Part shown: one piece after another, positions 61,755-64,000 of the stretch | Numbering within the stretch: position 1 is the stretch's first letter | How the letters are laid out: each line of letters begins with the position of its first letter | Assembly: GCF_008634025.1 (NCBI RefSeq) | Contig: NZ_PDCM01000001.1 | Span: 3,504,501 to 3,568,500 of the forward strand | DNA from: Streptomyces albofaciens JCM 4342 | Lineage (GTDB): Bacteria; Actinomycetota; Actinomycetes; Streptomycetales; Streptomycetaceae | Reading direction: 5' to 3' | Length of the DNA stretch: 64,000 nt | Position numbers and translations under genes: made by a program | The notes under the pieces: model-generated | Database searches by the model: none | Told to the model about the DNA's origin: nothing | The model's input: the letters and a program-made list of their open reading frames with translations, nothing else

Positions 61755-62585
61755 TCAGCCGAGCATCGGGCCGTCGGCCGACGGCATGGGGGTGACCTTG
61801 CCGGGCGCGGGGACGGTGACCCGCACCGCCTTGCCGAAGTCGGTCAGGTTCATCGTCGCCGTGCAGCCGCCGGCGCCCAGCGGCCAGGAGAGCCGCGTAC
61901 GGACGATCCGGCCGTCGCGGCCGACCCAGGCGTCCGCGTACACGACCAGCTCACCGATCTTCTGCCGCGCCCGGGCGATCTTCGTCCGGCCGCGCTCCGA
62001 CATCCGCAGCATGATCGTCTCGTTGTCGAGCCGTCCGCGGTAGTGCACGGCCGGCCGCCCGCCGATCTGCTCCTCGCCCGCCTTCTTCGCCCCGCGCATC
62101 AGGGACACCTGCTTCAGGACGTGCTCGGGGTCGTTCAGCGGCGCCCGCAGGATCCGCTGGGCCTCCGCCTTGTCCCGGCGCACCGACCCCCAGGCACCGT
62201 GCTGGTCGGGGAACCCGCCGACGTAGACGGTGCCGCCGGAGAAGATCTGCTCCATCTCCGGCCCGCCCCCGGCGGCATCCGAGGCACGGCCCATGCGCAG
62301 CCCGGTCTTGAGCCGCCCCTTGGCGCCCGCCCAGTCGAAGTCGCCCTTGATGGTGAGGCTGTACATCGTCGTGGCGCCGTCGCCCATCTCGATCGTCTCG
62401 TCGATCCGGGCACTGCCCTTGACGGTGGCGGCCACGGCGGCCTTCACCGCCGCCCCGTGATCGACGTCGGGTGCCGGCGCGGAGGCGGACGCCTTCGGGG
62501 ACTGCCCGGCCTTGTCCGCGGCCCCTCCGGAGCAGCCGGCGCACAGCAGGGCCGCGGCACCGAGCGGGATGAGGGCACGTCGCAT
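61755..62585 (-). CDS. Exported lipoprotein, LppX/LolA-like fold
   Basis: A 276-residue lipoprotein. The signal MRRALIPLGAAALLCAGCSG has lipobox LCAGC. The mature part begins with a Ser/Ala/Pro linker, then VKAAVAATVKGSARIDETIE, MYSLTIKGDFDW, VYVGGFPDQHGAWGSV and a C-terminal VVYADAWVGRDGRIVRTRLS, an arrangement seen in LppX/LprAFG-type actinobacterial lipoproteins that bind hydrophobic ligands. GGAG lies before the ATG. It is unrelated to the adjacent sugar locus by sequence. Confidence 0.85.
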   Translation of the reverse strand: MRRALIPLGAAALLCAGCSGGAADKAGQSPKASASAPAPDVDHGAAVKAAVAATVKGSARIDETIEMGDGATTMYSLTIKGDFDWAGAKGRLKTGLRMGRASDAAGGGPEMEQIFSGGTVYVGGFPDQHGAWGSVRRDKAEAQRILRAPLNDPEHVLKQVSLMRGAKKAGEEQIGGRPAVHYRGRLDNETIMLRMSERGRTKIARARQKIGELVVYADAWVGRDGRIVRTRLSWPLGAGGCTATMNLTDFGKAVRVTVPAPGKVTPMPSADGPMLG

Positions 62586-63094
62586 GGTTTCTCCGAGAGG
62601 GATGACGACCGGTTCTCCGGCATATCGCCCATGCCGGGAAGGGGATCTTACGCGCGGCTTATCAAGCTGATGTGCGACGGGAGGGTGCCGGGCCGGGGAG
62701 CGGGGCGGGCGGCCGGGCGTCGAGGGGGCACCCCGCCCGATCCGCATCCAGGTGAGGGGCTTGCGGCACGTGAACGTGGCCGCGCACGACGCACGCACGC
62801 GTGCGCTCACAGCTCCGCCGTTCCCGGCGCACTCAGGCAGGTCGCCTCCCGCGCCGCGACGACGAAGGGTGCGCGGGCCGGCCCGGCACGTTCGAGAGGC
62901 CCCGGGTCCGTGCGGGGCCGGGAGGGCCCCGATCGGCCGAGTGCCCGGCCTCCCGCCCCCGGCCCGGGGCGCGGGGCGGGCGAGGCGAAACGATACTGGG
63001 GCAGAGCTGCGCGAGTCAGGAGTTCCGGGTCGTCCTCGGGAGTCGCCGTCGGACGGCGGCCGGGGCACGGTCGGCGAGTCGAAGGGGCGAAGCG
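62586..63094. other. Intergenic region without a supported gene
   Basis: About 500 bases between the divergent lipoprotein and PAS-domain genes. No credible gene is visible; the only notable signal is the AAGGGG ribosome-binding site at the right end. Confidence 0.5.
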
Positions 63095-64000
63095 ATGGAC
63101 GCACCGGTGCCGGAGTCCGCCGAGTGCCCGGAGGACCCGTTCGCGCTGCGCCGGGCGGCTTCGGCGGTGCTCGACGAGCGGGGCACGGTGACGGGCTGGA
63201 GCGGCTGCGCCGAGGACCTGCTCGGCCACCGGCCGCGGGACGTGCTGGGGCGGCGCGCGGACACCTTCCTGCTGCACGACGACGACCGGGCGGCCGCCGC
63301 GGAGGCCGTCGCCGCGGCCCGGCGCGACGGGGGCTGGTCCGGCGTCCTGCCGGTACTGCACCGCGACGGACACCGCGTCGAGCTGGGCTTCCGGGCCCGG
63401 CCCGTCGTCCGGGGCGACGACGCGTACGAGTGGTTCCTCGTCGCCGCGCCCGCGGCCGAGGTCGCCCAGTGGGAGATCGACCGGTCCGTACTGGAGGGCC
63501 TGTTCCGGAACTCTCCCATCGGGCTGTCCGTCCACGCCCCCGACCTGAGCATCCTCCGGATCAACCGGGCCATCGCGAGCATCAGCCGGCGTCCGGCCCC
63601 CGCGCACCGGGGCCTGCGCATGGCGGACTTCCTCGTCGGCCCGGACGTGGCCACCATCGAGGAGCGGCTGCGCAGGGTGCTGGAGACCGGCCGGCCGCTG
63701 ATCTTCACCGAGCAGTCGTGCCGGCTGCGCACCGACCCCGGCCGGGAACGGGTGGTGTCGGTATCCGCGTTCCGGATGCGGGACTCCTCCTCCGGGGACG
63801 TGCTCGGCGTCACCCAAATGGTGGAAGACGTCACCGACCGGCACCGGGCCCAGCACCGGCTCGCCGTCCTCAACCGGGCGAGCGCCCGCATCGGCACCAC
63901 GCTGGACGTCGCGCAGACCGCCCGGGAACTGGCCGAGGTGGCGGTGCCGGACCTCGCCGACGCGGTCTCCGTGGACCTGCTGGAGCCGGTCACCCGCGGC
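63095..64000 (+). CDS. PAS-domain sensor protein, probably SpoIIE-type phosphatase, C-terminus cut
   Basis: The frame is open from ATG 63095 (AAGGGG upstream) to the window end, 302 residues. It has two PAS domains: about 15-120 (AVLDERGTVTGWSGCAEDLL, HRPRDVLGRRADTFLLHDDD) and about 135-255 (LEGLFRNSPIGLSVHAPDLS, VLGVTQMVEDVTDRHRAQHR). It then enters a GAF-like segment (LNRASARIGTTLDVAQTARE). In Streptomyces this order usually continues into a SpoIIE phosphatase domain, which would lie outside the window. Confidence 0.88.
   Translation, partial: MDAPVPESAECPEDPFALRRAASAVLDERGTVTGWSGCAEDLLGHRPRDVLGRRADTFLLHDDDRAAAAEAVAAARRDGGWSGVLPVLHRDGHRVELGFRARPVVRGDDAYEWFLVAAPAAEVAQWEIDRSVLEGLFRNSPIGLSVHAPDLSILRINRAIASISRRPAPAHRGLRMADFLVGPDVATIEERLRRVLETGRPLIFTEQSCRLRTDPGRERVVSVSAFRMRDSSSGDVLGVTQMVEDVTDRHRAQHRLAVLNRASARIGTTLDVAQTARELAEVAVPDLADAVSVDLLEPVTRG

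Overview
The window is very GC-rich DNA with a Streptomyces-type gene set: SARP regulators with a BTAD domain, SpoIIE/PP2C phosphatases, a DUF5133-type protein, many GTG starts, and GTGA/ATGA gene overlaps. Everything below is read from sequence by eye; family names come from recognised motifs, not from searches.

1-9.8 kb is a patchwork. It holds a cut-off short-chain dehydrogenase with a divergent TetR regulator, another dehydrogenase, degraded dehydrogenase, carotenoid-oxygenase and NhaA antiporter genes, an NfeD-flotillin pair, a PP2C phosphatase, a MarR regulator with a palindromic operator, and a small Cys-rich protein. An intact 872-bp IS5-type element (9813-10684) follows.

10.9-30.4 kb is the centrepiece: a RiPP (ribosomally made, modified peptide) cluster, all on the minus strand. 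A SARP activator (28676-30418) precedes a tightly overlapped operon: E1-like leader-binding protein, YcaO cyclodehydratase, FMN azoline dehydrogenase, split lantibiotic dehydratase (glutamylation plus SpaB_C-type protein), a one-frame M50-protease/ABC-ATPase fusion, ABC permease, second YcaO and M20 amidohydrolase. A second transcription unit starts from 11-bp-spaced SARP-type repeats. It encodes two near-identical-leader precursor peptides whose cores are almost entirely Ser, Thr and Cys, then a luciferase-like flavin/F420 enzyme and a small membrane protein. Together they should make and export a heavily azolylated and dehydrated peptide related to thiopeptides or goadsporin-type peptides. 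The core composition, the two large YcaO proteins and the protease-ABC fusion are unusual. Transposase remnants lie beside the SARP gene.

31-48 kb is mostly regulator/enzyme pairs: two divergent paralogous small membrane proteins, a PucR-type regulator, a secreted DUF4394-type protein, a cupin/MarR pair with an operator, a polyketide-synthase remnant, a SARP-like regulator divergent from a haloacetate-dehalogenase-like hydrolase, a 107-bp tandem repeat, an amidohydrolase-exporter-epimerase set opposite a LysR regulator, a cupin/NmrA pair, and a TnsA-like nuclease joined to a sigma-like helix-turn-helix protein.

48.3-61.7 kb is a sugar-catabolic locus: IclR regulator, SMP-30 lactonase, a ChvE/MmsA/MmsB-type ABC transporter, a U32-like protein, a zinc dehydrogenase, an enolase-family sugar-acid dehydratase and a secreted GH51 arabinofuranosidase. 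The 10-bp consensus CGRRATAYCG occurs in front of the regulator, the transport operon, the dehydratase operon and the glycosidase, suggesting one IclR regulon for oxidative use of an arabinose- or galactose-like sugar. The window ends with a lipoprotein and the start of a PAS-domain sensor protein.
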